Positions 27,572-35,765 are shown, counted from the stretch's first letter. The stretch: DNA of 39,119 nt from Elainella saxicola E1 (GCA_002796835.1 LUGL01000050.1:6826-45944); one strand, 5' to 3'. A program made the numbers and translations. The notes: a model not told the origin generated them from the letters alone.

Positions 27572-28900
27572 TTAGCGATCCTCCAAGCGCCGTTGCCATT
27601 CAGCATCAATCTTGTCTGTTCGTCGGAGTTCTTGTTCCGTCAGATCTTCTTCCGTGGTGTAAGCTAAATCATCTTCTCGCACGATCGTTTCTGCTGCAAA
27701 TTGACGGGCAAAATTGAGTTTTGGCTGGATCGTCTCGCTTGCTTCATTTAAAGTCATTGCCCGCATCTGACGCTGGTCGTTGCGAGCTTCTACTTTCCGG
27801 TTGCGTCCCTGCACCCAAAAATAGCGAATCAGCGGAATACCGAGAAACCCGGTGCCATAGCCCAGCAGCAACCAATAGATTGCCGCCACAAACTCAACCA
27901 AACCACCCAGTTCGCGAGCGATCGACCCATCTCCCAGCAGATTTCCTAGCACCAATGCCCCAATCAGGTTAATTGCCCCCAGACCGATCGCCAACATAAT
28001 TTGGCCAGAGCCCGCAGCACTAAATCGCCAGGGTCGCTCTTTTAAGTAAGCAGAAACAGGTTGGGGGTTCGTTTGCCGTGCTGTCACTTGCAGTTCGGGA
28101 AAATAGTAAACTAGCTGACCTTCCGGGCTCACCTCTGGGCGACCGTTAAAGCGGCTCAGCACCGGCAGCATGTAATCCTCATATTCTTGCTGCGAGGGTC
28201 GGCCTAACTCATCGAGGTAAGGCGCAATTTGTTCTGCCACGATCGCCCCGCCCTGATTACGGATGACGGTACCGATCGTCTGCCAACGGCGTTCCTCTAA
28301 GTCTGCATTCGGATTACCATCGCCAAACAGGAAGGAAAAGATAGCCTCCAGGAAATTCATTTCGGCGGGTTCGGACGATCGGCCTTTGCGACGGTTGGAA
28401 TTAGGCTGGTTATAGCGATAATTTTGCCGGCTGTAATAGTCCGGCATAAAGAGAATCCACCAATCGCCACCACCCCAACTACCGCTGCCAAAATTGCCGC
28501 CCCAATCGCCGCCACTGTTATTGTCATCCCGACTGTTCAGGGCGATCAGGATAATCACAATGGCGATGCCGATCAGCGCAATAGAAGCAATTAAATAGAT
28601 CCCAAAGGAAATTCGAATCAGATAGAAAATGAAATTCCAGATCTTGCTGAAAGCTTCCTGCCAACGGAGCCGCCAATATTTGCTGCGAAGGATGTCACGA
28701 AAATTGCGGGGAAATAGGTAGGCAATCTCACCCGATTCGGCGACCTGGAGGTGACCACCCGCTTCTGAAGCAAGCGCCAGTAAATCGCGTTCGGCAATTT
28801 GGATATCGAGACCTGCCTGGGCTGCCACATCGCCGATCGTGACTCGATAATCCAGCTTTTCAACGGCCCGCATCACGGCGGGATTTGCCACTGTACTCAT
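27572..28900 (-). CDS. Membrane protein with two winged-helix-like modules, cyanobacterial
   Basis: A 442-aa protein with a repeated soluble module. Module 1 (about 15-70) reads RVTIGDVAAQAGLDIQIAER and ends GEIAYLFPRNF. Module 2 (about 206-272) contains GAIVAEQIAPYLDEL and ends GQLVYYFPELQ. Both end in G-x-[IL]-x-Y-x-FP and look like small winged-helix domains. Membrane segments lie at about 88-120 and in the C-terminal third (about 300-322 and 335-358), and a Gly/Asp/Trp-rich loop (about 129-147) separates the first segment from module 2. An AAGGA lies 9 nt upstream of ATG 28900. It is conserved-looking, but I do not know its function. Confidence 0.8.
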   Translation of the reverse strand: MSTVANPAVMRAVEKLDYRVTIGDVAAQAGLDIQIAERDLLALASEAGGHLQVAESGEIAYLFPRNFRDILRSKYWRLRWQEAFSKIWNFIFYLIRISFGIYLIASIALIGIAIVIILIALNSRDDNNSGGDWGGNFGSGSWGGGDWWILFMPDYYSRQNYRYNQPNSNRRKGRSSEPAEMNFLEAIFSFLFGDGNPNADLEERRWQTIGTVIRNQGGAIVAEQIAPYLDELGRPSQQEYEDYMLPVLSRFNGRPEVSPEGQLVYYFPELQVTARQTNPQPVSAYLKERPWRFSAAGSGQIMLAIGLGAINLIGALVLGNLLGDGSIARELGGLVEFVAAIYWLLLGYGTGFLGIPLIRYFWVQGRNRKVEARNDQRQMRAMTLNEASETIQPKLNFARQFAAETIVREDDLAYTTEEDLTEQELRRTDKIDAEWQRRLEDR

Positions 28901-29356
28901 TGCTGAGAATCCTTGGAAGTCTTAATCTACCTCCAGTATAGGATTCTGATTTTTGGAACGTCTGTTGAAAGAAGGAGGAAGAAGAGAAGTTAGGACTCTA
29001 TGGGTAAAACCCTGACCTCCCTTCACCTCACGTAATGCACCCTGAACGGTTGCGAGACATCGCTTGCAGCCTTTAAGCTGAGCATCCGCTTCCGTGTTCT
29101 CACAGAGATTAGTATCCCGGCTTTTATGGAGAAGGCGAGTGACGGGTCAAACAGCGATCCTGTGACAATTGATCAGCCAATGCGTGATCGGCGAGCCTAT
29201 GAAGAACTGATGAACATCCTGATTTTGAGTGATAGCCATCACAGCTCCGTTGAATCACAGAGGGCCATTGCGTTACAGCGTTGGAGCATGGTTGCTCAGG
29301 CATCCAGTCAGTCATCCAGCCCGATAAACCGACAGCAATTTCACCATTTGCGATCC
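28901..29356. other. Intergenic region between two minus-strand genes
   Basis: These 456 bp hold the promoter of the 442-aa gene: a TATACT sits about 40 bp upstream of the start. Otherwise they show nothing that I recognise. The 213-aa plus-strand frame at 29126-29767 runs mainly antisense to the L,D-transpeptidase and is not supported as a gene. The 116-aa minus frame at 29124-29474 is a Cys/Trp-rich shadow. Confidence 0.5.
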
Positions 29357-29863
29357 CTAGAAATGCACAACAACCGGAGTACCGATCGAGGCCCAATCGA
29401 ACAGCCATTCCGCATGATCGACGGCCACATTGACGCAACCATGGCTGACGGGCGTGCCAAATCGGTGATGCCAATAGGCTCCATGAATTGCGTAGCCCCC
29501 GGAGTAGTACATAGTGAAGGGCACATCGGGTACATCGTAGTCAGCGCCTCGCATGCGGGCCGTGCGGTATTTCGATTGAATGGCAAAGGAGCCGGTCAGG
29601 GTAGGATGCTCATCGGTTCCGGTGGAGACAACCACCGCATAGACAGGCACATTGCCTTCCCAGGCGATCAGGCGTTGGGTGGAAATATTGACCTCAATCC
29701 AGCGATCGGCAGATTGTCTGAGGTAGGCCATCTTTTGTGTTGTGACATCACTGGCAAGGCTGGGTAGCGGTTTCTGGATGAGTCCGGTGCTCCAAACAGT
29801 TAGGGCCAATCCAGTCGCAATGCCAATTTGAGTCAAGTGCCAGAAATTCCGATCGCTGCTCAT
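29357..29863 (-). CDS. L,D-transpeptidase (YkuD family)
   Basis: A 168-aa secreted peptidoglycan enzyme. An N-terminal hydrophobic segment (about 12-28) is a signal or anchor, followed by a YkuD domain from about residue 55. The catalytic motif HGAYW...SHGCVN is intact: H127, H141 and the nucleophile C143. Such enzymes make 3-3 crosslinks or attach molecules to peptidoglycan. It is short, with no LysM or other wall-binding domain. ATG 29863 is the first Met. It is a single-gene unit facing away from the aminotransferase. Confidence 0.93.
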   Translation of the reverse strand: MSSDRNFWHLTQIGIATGLALTVWSTGLIQKPLPSLASDVTTQKMAYLRQSADRWIEVNISTQRLIAWEGNVPVYAVVVSTGTDEHPTLTGSFAIQSKYRTARMRGADYDVPDVPFTMYYSGGYAIHGAYWHHRFGTPVSHGCVNVAVDHAEWLFDWASIGTPVVVHF

Positions 29864-30144
29864 TGCGGTTCTCCTTAATCCCGGTCAGGGAGTGCTTAAA
29901 ATAATTTTGCTAGATAAAAATAGTTTCTGCACCCGTGGCCTGCTCTATCTCGCTGAATTGCGTCGATTTAGCGGATATAGAAATAACTTCAGCAGTGCTC
30001 AGCCATTTTCCGCATTGAGATCCGCATTAAGATGAAAAGAAGTTGGGCTGGGCGAGTTTGGGCGATCGTTTCTGAAGAGATATTTTGCCGCAGCCCTATT
30101 TGCCGGAGCCTTTATTCAAAGCCTTTATATAGTTAGGAAGGGCT

Positions 30145-31341
30145 ATGCCTCAGTTTGAATCGTCGCGCATGCAGGTTGTTCAGTCGCCGATTATTCCGAT
30201 CGTTGCTGACCTAATTCGGCAAAATCCCGGCACGATTTCGTTAGGACAGGGAGTTGTTTCCTATGGTCCGCCGCCCGAGGCGATCGAACAAATCAGCCGC
30301 TTCCTGGCGAATCCCAACTACCATAAATATCAGGCGATCGAAGGCATTCCAGAGCTGTTGCAGGCGATCGAAATCAAACTCAAAACGGAAAATGGCATCG
30401 CGATCAATGCCGATCGGCAAGTGATTGTGACTGCTGGCAGCAATATGGGATTTATCAATGCCGTGATGGCGATCGCCGATCCGGGAGATGAGATCATCCT
30501 GCAAGTTCCCTATTATTTCAATCATGAAATGGCGATTCAGATGGCTAACTGTGTGCCGGTCTTTGTTGCCACCGACGATCAATATCAGTTGCAAATCGAC
30601 GCCATTCAAGCTGCCATTACTGCTAAAACCAGGGCGATCGTCACTGTTTCACCCAATAATCCCAGCGGCGCAGTTTACCCAGAAGCAGATTTGCGGCAGG
30701 TCAATCAACTCTGTCGGCAGCATGGCCTCTATCACATCCATGATGCGGCCTATGAGTATTTCACCTATGGGGATGGCGATCATCTATCTGCTCTTGCAAC
30801 CGGTCAGCCCCACTTTTCGCCCGGATCGATCGATCACAGTGATGCCTATACGATTTGTCTGTTTTCCCTATCGAAAGCCTATGGATTTGCCAGTTGGCGG
30901 ATCGGCTATATGGTCCTGCCGACTCATTTAGTGCCTGCTGTCCGCAAAATTCAAGACACGATCTTAATTTGTGCGCCGGTGATTTCCCAATATGCTGCCG
31001 TAGGGGCCTTGCAGGCTGGGATTGACTATTGCCACAGCCATTTGGTCTCGATCGCTCAGGTTCGGCAAAGTTGTTTGGAACAGTTGGCCACGATTCAAGA
31101 GATTTGTACCGTTCCGCTCGCACTAGGAGCCTTCTATTTTCTGTTAAAGGTACATACCGCTTTAGATTCTATGCAACTCACTGAGAAGTTAATTCGAGAC
31201 TATCAGGTTGCCGTGATTCCCGGTATGGCCTTTGGCATGGAGGGCTGCTATCTGCGGGTAGGCTATGGCGCACTCCAACCAGAGACAGTGCAGCAAGGTA
31301 TGGGACGATTAGTGAAAGGATTGCGATCGATCGTGGGGTAA
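30145..31341 (+). CDS. PLP-dependent class I/II aminotransferase
   Basis: A 398-aa fold-type I aminotransferase. Key residues are in place: N171/N172 in SPNNPSG, D200 and Y203 in HDAAYEYF, the PLP-binding lysine K244 in FSLSKAYGF, R252 just after it, and the C-terminal YLRVGYG arginine that binds the carboxylate. It resembles aspartate/tyrosine or KAT-type enzymes, but the substrate cannot be told from sequence. An AGGAAGG lies 6-7 nt before ATG 30145. It is a single-gene unit, with a Uma2 pseudogene converging on it. Confidence 0.95.
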   Translation: MPQFESSRMQVVQSPIIPIVADLIRQNPGTISLGQGVVSYGPPPEAIEQISRFLANPNYHKYQAIEGIPELLQAIEIKLKTENGIAINADRQVIVTAGSNMGFINAVMAIADPGDEIILQVPYYFNHEMAIQMANCVPVFVATDDQYQLQIDAIQAAITAKTRAIVTVSPNNPSGAVYPEADLRQVNQLCRQHGLYHIHDAAYEYFTYGDGDHLSALATGQPHFSPGSIDHSDAYTICLFSLSKAYGFASWRIGYMVLPTHLVPAVRKIQDTILICAPVISQYAAVGALQAGIDYCHSHLVSIAQVRQSCLEQLATIQEICTVPLALGAFYFLLKVHTALDSMQLTEKLIRDYQVAVIPGMAFGMEGCYLRVGYGALQPETVQQGMGRLVKGLRSIVG

Positions 31342-31351
31342 AGGCTGTATA

Positions 31352-31674
31352 CTAACCGACTTGAGTTAAGCGCTGAATAAATTGCTGATGCCCCTCAGAC
31401 TGGAGACCTTGTTGCAAAACGGCCAAGACTTGTTGCATTTCTCCGCTCAGCAATGCGGTTGTTGCTAACCACAAACCAGGACAAACTTTGCTGCGAACAA
31501 TCTCTTGCTCATCGGCTTCTAGAGGCAGATAGTCATCCTGACTCAAAGTTCAGCTTTCTTCAAGTGGGGCATCGCGTTATACCGACGCTCAAATTCATGA
31601 CGAGTTAGACGATCGCCACTTTCCAAAGGCGGGATTGGCACTACAGTTTGCTGCTGAGGAAGGCTATCAACCAT
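31352..31674 (-). pseudogene. Uma2-family (DUF820) gene with internal deletion
   Basis: From ATG 31674 the frame reads [20 protein letters not shown] and continues to [18 protein letters not shown], then TGA at 31543-31545; this is a normal Uma2 N-terminus. One frame over, SQDDYLPLEADEQEIVRSKV and PGLWLATTALLSGEMQQVL match the Uma2 C-terminus and end at 31352. The ~130 residues between, which hold the PD-(D/E)XK-like catalytic core, are missing, and the join is out of frame. A 64-aa ORF beginning at TTG 31546 is the C-terminal remnant, not a separate gene. The match is from memory of the family, which is greatly expanded in cyanobacteria. Confidence 0.8.
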
Positions 31675-31929
31675 TGGGAGTACAAGCGATGAGTGATAAG
31701 TCGATCGTACAGATTATGGTCGATGCCAGCAGATAGTACAGGCCCACGAGCAACAGGAAGTGTCGGAGATCAGCAATACAAGGAAGAGCTGGCAAAGAGA
31801 AATCATCCGGTTGATTTCATTGTACTCATGCGTTAGTTCCATCTTCAAAGCACCTAAACTGCTCATTCAAAGCCCTTTGAACAATTTAGGGAGAGGCGGA
31901 GCTGGTGAAATGCAAAAAAATTTTACGGA

Positions 31930-31941
31930 TGTACTAGTACA
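31930..31941. promoter_or_regulatory. Perfect 12-bp palindrome TGTACTAGTACA
   Basis: A perfect inverted repeat 36 bp before the LexA-like box. Its two GTAC cores are 2 bp apart rather than 4, so it does not fit the LexA consensus; it could be a second regulator site or a degenerate relative. Confidence 0.45.
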
Positions 31942-31976
31942 TTAGAACTATGTGTGCTAGGATTTAGGACAAGTTC

Positions 31977-31990
31977 AGTACAGATGTACT
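31977..31990. promoter_or_regulatory. LexA-box-like site AGTACAGATGTACT
   Basis: The 14 bp fit the Anabaena LexA consensus RGTACNNNDGTWCB at every position (consensus quoted from memory). It lies about 140 bp upstream of the first gene of the five-gene envelope operon, beside a CTATATATT that could serve as a -10 element. The first ten bases recur at 32058-32067. This suggests SOS-type repression. Confidence 0.55.
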
Positions 31991-32130
31991 ATATATTGAG
32001 TTTAGCACCTGCTCCCTCTTCAAAACCGCCTTCTGGGGATGTGTGATCTCCTGAGCATAGTACAGATGGAAGCAGCCCCTGAACTGACGTATTCGCACTT
32101 TTTTCCGTTGTCCGTCACTTCTACACAGGC

Positions 32131-33339
32131 ATGGCTATGAGACAGTCCCAAACCGAAATCAAAGCAATCGAGGCTGAGCTGCGATCGATCCGTGCAGATA
32201 AAAAAACATCCGGTCGATCGGTAACCTTGCTCGAACCCAATCGGCCTATTGAGTATGATCAACCCATTTCTCCTACGATTACTCGTCCGGCGGCCAATCC
32301 TCCAGTTGGCAAAGTTCAATCCCCTGTTAAACCATCATCTAAAACTCGATCGATAGAATGTTTTCCACTGCCGAAAAATAACGCCAGGGTGAACGTTGAG
32401 GAGACAGAACTCGCAGCCATAGTAGACCAGTTGCGGCAACAGACTCGCCCCTCTACGCCAGCGAATCCCTATCAAACTCCAGTGGTGACTGCATCCGATC
32501 GAGCCGTTGTTCGACAAATCTTAGAAGAAAAAGCCAGACAAATTAACTCGCTGTCTCATCAGCAAGAAGCCATCATTCGGGAGTTAATGCTGCTCTCCGA
32601 TCGATTTGAACAGGAACTACAGTTAGCGGATACAGATATTGATCAAGAATTTGAGCCGATTTGTGAATATGTCAGTGCAGAAGTTCCCTATGTGGATCAG
32701 GAACGAGATGGGACACTTTTGCTGACGACTCGATCGATCGATTGGCCAGAAACCGATTGGCCGGAAACCGGTTGGCCGGAAACCAATTGGTCAGAAACGG
32801 GTCGGCCAGAAACGGGTCAGCCAGCAGGACAGAACCGATCCTACACAGTGCGCCGCAAGCCCCGTCGATCGCTGTTGGTTTCTCTCACATCGCAAGTTTG
32901 GCGACTCACTTGGCAGCTAACCTGGCGACTCACAACTGGGACGATTGGGTTACTGGGCGTAATGGGATCGATCGTGACTGCTCCCATTCGTTGGCTACTC
33001 CTGAAAGAGCCCGCACTGAAAGAATCTGCTCCGCAAGAAACCGCTGTTCCGCCCCGTCGCAAAACCTATCGCGGTTCAGGGCGGCGGGCTGTTGCCACCG
33101 AAGCTCCCTTTAGCCTTAAATCAGCGCTAGTGCTTGTGATCGGCTCTGCCGCCTTACGGATTTTTCTAGATTGGGTCGTGGTCACCTATCCCATGCTGTG
33201 GATTCCCAGCGTGCTGGTGATGCTTGCCCCCGCATTGTTTGCCGTGTATCGCTCTACGGTCACTCCCCATGTGGGGTTTGCCTGGGGTTATCGTTTGTTC
33301 GCCATCATGATCGGTCTATTACTCGGAGGAAGACTATGA
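32131..33339 (+). CDS. Membrane protein with coiled coil and WPET repeats, first gene of envelope operon
   Basis: A 402-aa protein. Residues 1-110 are polar and disordered-looking. About 128-177 is a predicted coiled coil (RQILEEKARQINSLSHQQEA and onward). A five-residue repeat (D/G/N)WPET runs from about 204. A basic amphipathic stretch and a hydrophobic segment lie at about 245-290, and two or three membrane segments fill the last ~70 residues. I do not recognise a family. Its TGA overlaps the ATG of the next gene by 4 bp. The architecture (long cytosolic part, C-terminal anchor) suggests a scaffold (inference). ATG 32137 is an alternative start. Confidence 0.75.
   Translation: MAMRQSQTEIKAIEAELRSIRADKKTSGRSVTLLEPNRPIEYDQPISPTITRPAANPPVGKVQSPVKPSSKTRSIECFPLPKNNARVNVEETELAAIVDQLRQQTRPSTPANPYQTPVVTASDRAVVRQILEEKARQINSLSHQQEAIIRELMLLSDRFEQELQLADTDIDQEFEPICEYVSAEVPYVDQERDGTLLLTTRSIDWPETDWPETGWPETNWSETGRPETGQPAGQNRSYTVRRKPRRSLLVSLTSQVWRLTWQLTWRLTTGTIGLLGVMGSIVTAPIRWLLLKEPALKESAPQETAVPPRRKTYRGSGRRAVATEAPFSLKSALVLVIGSAALRIFLDWVVVTYPMLWIPSVLVMLAPALFAVYRSTVTPHVGFAWGYRLFAIMIGLLLGGRL
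32740..32823 (+). repeat. 15-bp coding tandem repeat ((D/G/N)WPET)
   Basis: Five full and one partial 15-bp units, the first being GATTGGCCAGAAACC, encode DWPET, DWPET, GWPET, NWSET, GRPET and GQP. It lies within the 402-aa membrane protein gene, between the coiled coil and the C-terminal membrane part. Units diverge mainly at first positions. Confidence 0.85.
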
Positions 33340-33473
33340 GCCCCCTATTACTTGGTGCCGCTTGGATTTTATTTGTGCTTTCCTGTTTCGCATCGATGGC
33401 TGCTGATGTCAAAGCCAAACCCCCTGTAAAGTCCATCAAGAAAGTTGGAGGACATGATGAAGAAACGATCTGA
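33336..33473 (+). CDS. 45-aa small membrane peptide of the envelope operon
   Basis: A 45-aa peptide: one hydrophobic helix (LLLGAAWILFVLSCFAS) and a basic/polar C-terminus. It begins inside the stop of the 402-aa gene (ATGA), with GGAGGA at 33325-33330, and overlaps the start of the next gene. The strong Shine-Dalgarno and the double overlap support translation. The function is unknown; a single-pass accessory subunit is plausible. Confidence 0.7.
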   Translation: MSPLLLGAAWILFVLSCFASMAADVKAKPPVKSIKKVGGHDEETI

Positions 33474-33855
33474 TCCCCATCCTCAAATCGGAATGCGGTT
33501 GTGTCTCTTGGGCGGAGCGCTCGCAGTCATCGCAGGACTCACCATGGATATGCGCAAAGTAATTTCAATGGAGCAAACTCGTCGGCCCGAAAATTGCGTT
33601 GGCCAGGTGAATGAAACGGCAACCATTTCACGCGATCAGCTTGCCACTTTCCTCACCGTTTCGGAACGCGGCTCTAAGGCAACCGTGCAGGATATTCTGC
33701 AAATGCCTTACTGCGAGTTATCGGGGCTGGAAGTGCGGGCCGGAGTGCCTGCCGAGCGATCGGTTTACCGGCTGGCCTTTGATCCTCAAACCTGGCTAGT
33801 GGTGCTCTATGAAGGCGACGAGTATGCTGGCTATCAATTTCGCGTCTCCCGCTGA
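33457..33855 (+). CDS. BamE-like small protein of the envelope operon
   Basis: With ATG 33457 the protein is 132 aa. GGAGGA lies at 33447-33452. ATG 33454 or TTG 33445 would add one or four codons. The N-terminus has a hydrophobic segment (LCLLGGALAVIAGLTM). The rest (SKATVQDILQMPYCELSG, then SVYRLAFDPQTWLVVLYEGDEYAGYQF) resembles the BamE/SmpA-OmlA fold, with a 'YRL...LVVLYEGD' strand pair. The resemblance is weak and by pattern only. It overlaps the 45-aa gene by 17 bp. Two cysteines (NCVG, PYCEL) could form a disulfide. Confidence 0.65.
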   Translation: MKKRSDPHPQIGMRLCLLGGALAVIAGLTMDMRKVISMEQTRRPENCVGQVNETATISRDQLATFLTVSERGSKATVQDILQMPYCELSGLEVRAGVPAERSVYRLAFDPQTWLVVLYEGDEYAGYQFRVSR

Positions 33856-33947
33856 CCCTTCTCTCGCTAACCCTCAGTGATCCCCATCTGTTCGATCCAA
33901 TGCTATATATGGGGGGTTATCCCTGCTAATGAGGAACGGACAAAGCG

Positions 33948-34427
33948 ATGGGGCGCTGGGATTGGGGCAAACGCGGAATTGCAGTTGCGATCGTACAGAT
34001 TGCCACTGTAGGTTGTTCGGCAATGCCGCCTATTTTCCCGCAGTCTGCTTCTGAGCCAGTGCGAACCATTCAAATTCAGCAATCCTGGCAGCTCAAGCCC
34101 GGTGATACGATTGGAGACTATCGAATTGCCGCCGGGTTAGGAGATATTTCGATCGAACTTAAAGGAGGTAAGGTTTATGCTCCTTTTGAAGGTCGAGTTC
34201 AACCTAATATTCCCGATTGTGTCATCTTTTCCAGTCCAGAAGTTCCGGCTTATCTCTTCCGGATGTGTGGCCTCAACCAGCCCCGCTTGGGTGCAGTCAA
34301 ACAAGGAGATGCGATCGGTTCAGGGGATTATCTCCACTTCGCCACGTTAAGAAAATTACCCGAAGGGACCTGGACGATTGTAGAACCTTCTCGCTCAATC
34401 TTAGAACGCTTACTTACCCCGTCATGA
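33948..34427 (+). CDS. M23-like lipoprotein without the catalytic histidines
   Basis: A 159-aa protein. The N-terminus has a basic region, a hydrophobic stretch and a lipobox-like IATVGC-S, so it is probably lipidated. Residues about 76-84 (VYAPFEGRV) and 119-132 (GDAIGSGDYLHFATL) match the two outer beta segments of M23/LytM peptidases. The middle HxxxD motif is missing and the terminal HLH is YLH (128-130), so the zinc site is not intact. Noncatalytic LytM-like proteins often activate amidases or bind peptidoglycan (inference). A GAGGAA lies 11 nt before ATG 33948. The stop overlaps the next ATG (ATGA). Confidence 0.65.
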   Translation: MGRWDWGKRGIAVAIVQIATVGCSAMPPIFPQSASEPVRTIQIQQSWQLKPGDTIGDYRIAAGLGDISIELKGGKVYAPFEGRVQPNIPDCVIFSSPEVPAYLFRMCGLNQPRLGAVKQGDAIGSGDYLHFATLRKLPEGTWTIVEPSRSILERLLTPS

Positions 34428-35731
34428 ACAAAGCACTTATCTGCCTTACTGGGTTGGCCACCGTTTTGTTGAGCCAGCCAGCCCTGGCTGTGAATCCCAA
34501 TTGGCAGGGGACGATGTCTAAATCAGCCTCCGGATATCAAACAGGTTATGAGTCTAGATACAACCTAGACTACCAAGAAAACACACTTCGCTCAACGCCA
34601 ATTGGAACACCAAAACCCTTTTCCCAACCGTCAACGGCTTCATCTCCCGGTCTTTTGCCGCCCCCTGCTGTGGAGCCACCCCTGGGTGTAACCGATCGTG
34701 CCGCCAATCCAGAGGATCGTTCTCAAGATAACCGTGCTGTGCTACCCCCACCCCCAGCCTTAGCCGAAAGTTCTGAGATCCCATCAGTCACACCATCAAC
34801 CTCGTCCTCACCTGGCATGATGCCATCAGGAGAGTCTGCTGATGCGAATCTGCCTAGCCTTCAGTTGGCACAGCCGATTCCGAGCGACATTGGTGTGGAG
34901 TTTGATCTATCCAATTCGGCTAAACCACTCCCTCCAGCAATACAGCAGCCACCCACTCCGTTACAGAGCAATTTGCCAGAAGGTGATTTACCAAAAAGTG
35001 ATCTGCCAAACAAGACGATCGCCCCTGCTCCGGCTCAACCCGATGCCGCAACTGCCCAGTCTCGCAAGCCAGAATTCACCCTGACTGATTTATTTAACGG
35101 CAACTCTGACTCGATCGTTGCTGTGATTGTCGGCAATGCAGAAGGGACTCGTCGTCCGGATGGAGGACCGAATCAAGCGTTTTATGGCCACAAAGATCCC
35201 GGTAATGGCGTATGGAACTTGGGCACATTTTCCTATCAGCATGGAGCCAATTCCCCTGAAGAAGCGGATGCCAAGCAATTGAATCGGTTGAAGCATCAAG
35301 CCCAGATCATGCAGCAAAAAGCTGCTGAGAAAGGCTTGCGGCTGACGTTAGAAGAAACATTGAATGGCATTGACCTGGCGAATCAGGCTCCTCAAGCGGT
35401 GATTGATGCAGAGGGATATATTGAGTGGCTGGCGCAAGCGCATGCTATGGGCAAGCAAGATGCAGATGCGATTTTATGGGCCAGAGTACAGTCTTTTATC
35501 GATCCCCAAACCCAACAGTGGAACGCACCAGGTCTGGGTAATACGCCCGATCGCATCAGTCAGGATCAGCAGCGTCGCATGGAGGCGATCGCCAACGCTA
35601 TCAATACGCAGAAGTATGAGATCTCTCCAGATGCTCGCTTACGTCCTCAGCCGATGGGCTTCCGCATGCCTGGATTTTTAGGAATGGTGCGTCAGTTGAC
35701 CCAGAAGACGGCTGATTTGCTGGGATTATGA
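34424..35731 (+). CDS. Secreted lysozyme-like protein, last gene of the envelope operon
   Basis: From ATG 34424 the protein is 435 aa; this start overlaps the previous stop and begins a clean signal peptide, MNKALICLTG...QPALA, cleaved after about 22. A long Pro/Ser-rich linker (to about 225) joins a C-terminal globular domain. That domain contains GNAEGTRRPDGGP (E240 is a candidate catalytic acid) and YGHKDPGN (from Y254), a plan similar to muramidases in which E-G-T and Y-G-x-x-D line the active site. Enzyme activity is inferred, not shown. It ends a compact five-gene plus-strand operon. Together with the M23-like lipoprotein it points to a peptidoglycan-remodelling machine. Confidence 0.7.
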   Translation: MNKALICLTGLATVLLSQPALAVNPNWQGTMSKSASGYQTGYESRYNLDYQENTLRSTPIGTPKPFSQPSTASSPGLLPPPAVEPPLGVTDRAANPEDRSQDNRAVLPPPPALAESSEIPSVTPSTSSSPGMMPSGESADANLPSLQLAQPIPSDIGVEFDLSNSAKPLPPAIQQPPTPLQSNLPEGDLPKSDLPNKTIAPAPAQPDAATAQSRKPEFTLTDLFNGNSDSIVAVIVGNAEGTRRPDGGPNQAFYGHKDPGNGVWNLGTFSYQHGANSPEEADAKQLNRLKHQAQIMQQKAAEKGLRLTLEETLNGIDLANQAPQAVIDAEGYIEWLAQAHAMGKQDADAILWARVQSFIDPQTQQWNAPGLGNTPDRISQDQQRRMEAIANAINTQKYEISPDARLRPQPMGFRMPGFLGMVRQLTQKTADLLGL

Positions 35732-35765
35732 GGGGTGAATAGGTAGTGCTGGCCGAACAAACCGG

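Larger units (their letters stand above)
31675..32130. other. Intergenic region with GTAC palindromes upstream of the envelope operon
   Basis: 456 bp separating the Uma2 relic from the plus-strand operon. The 61-aa frame at 31760-31945 encodes nothing recognisable. Near its 3' end are two GTAC-centred palindromes (31930-31941 and 31977-31990, listed separately) and a repeat of AGTACAGATG at 32058-32067. The operon promoter is expected here. Confidence 0.55.

Noticed and set aside
29126-29767. 213-aa plus-strand ORF as a gene
   Set aside because: It runs antisense over an intact L,D-transpeptidase with all catalytic residues, and its translation matches nothing known.
31352-31546. 64-aa minus-strand ORF as an independent small gene
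   Set aside because: It begins with TTG and is the C-terminal remnant of a deleted Uma2 gene.
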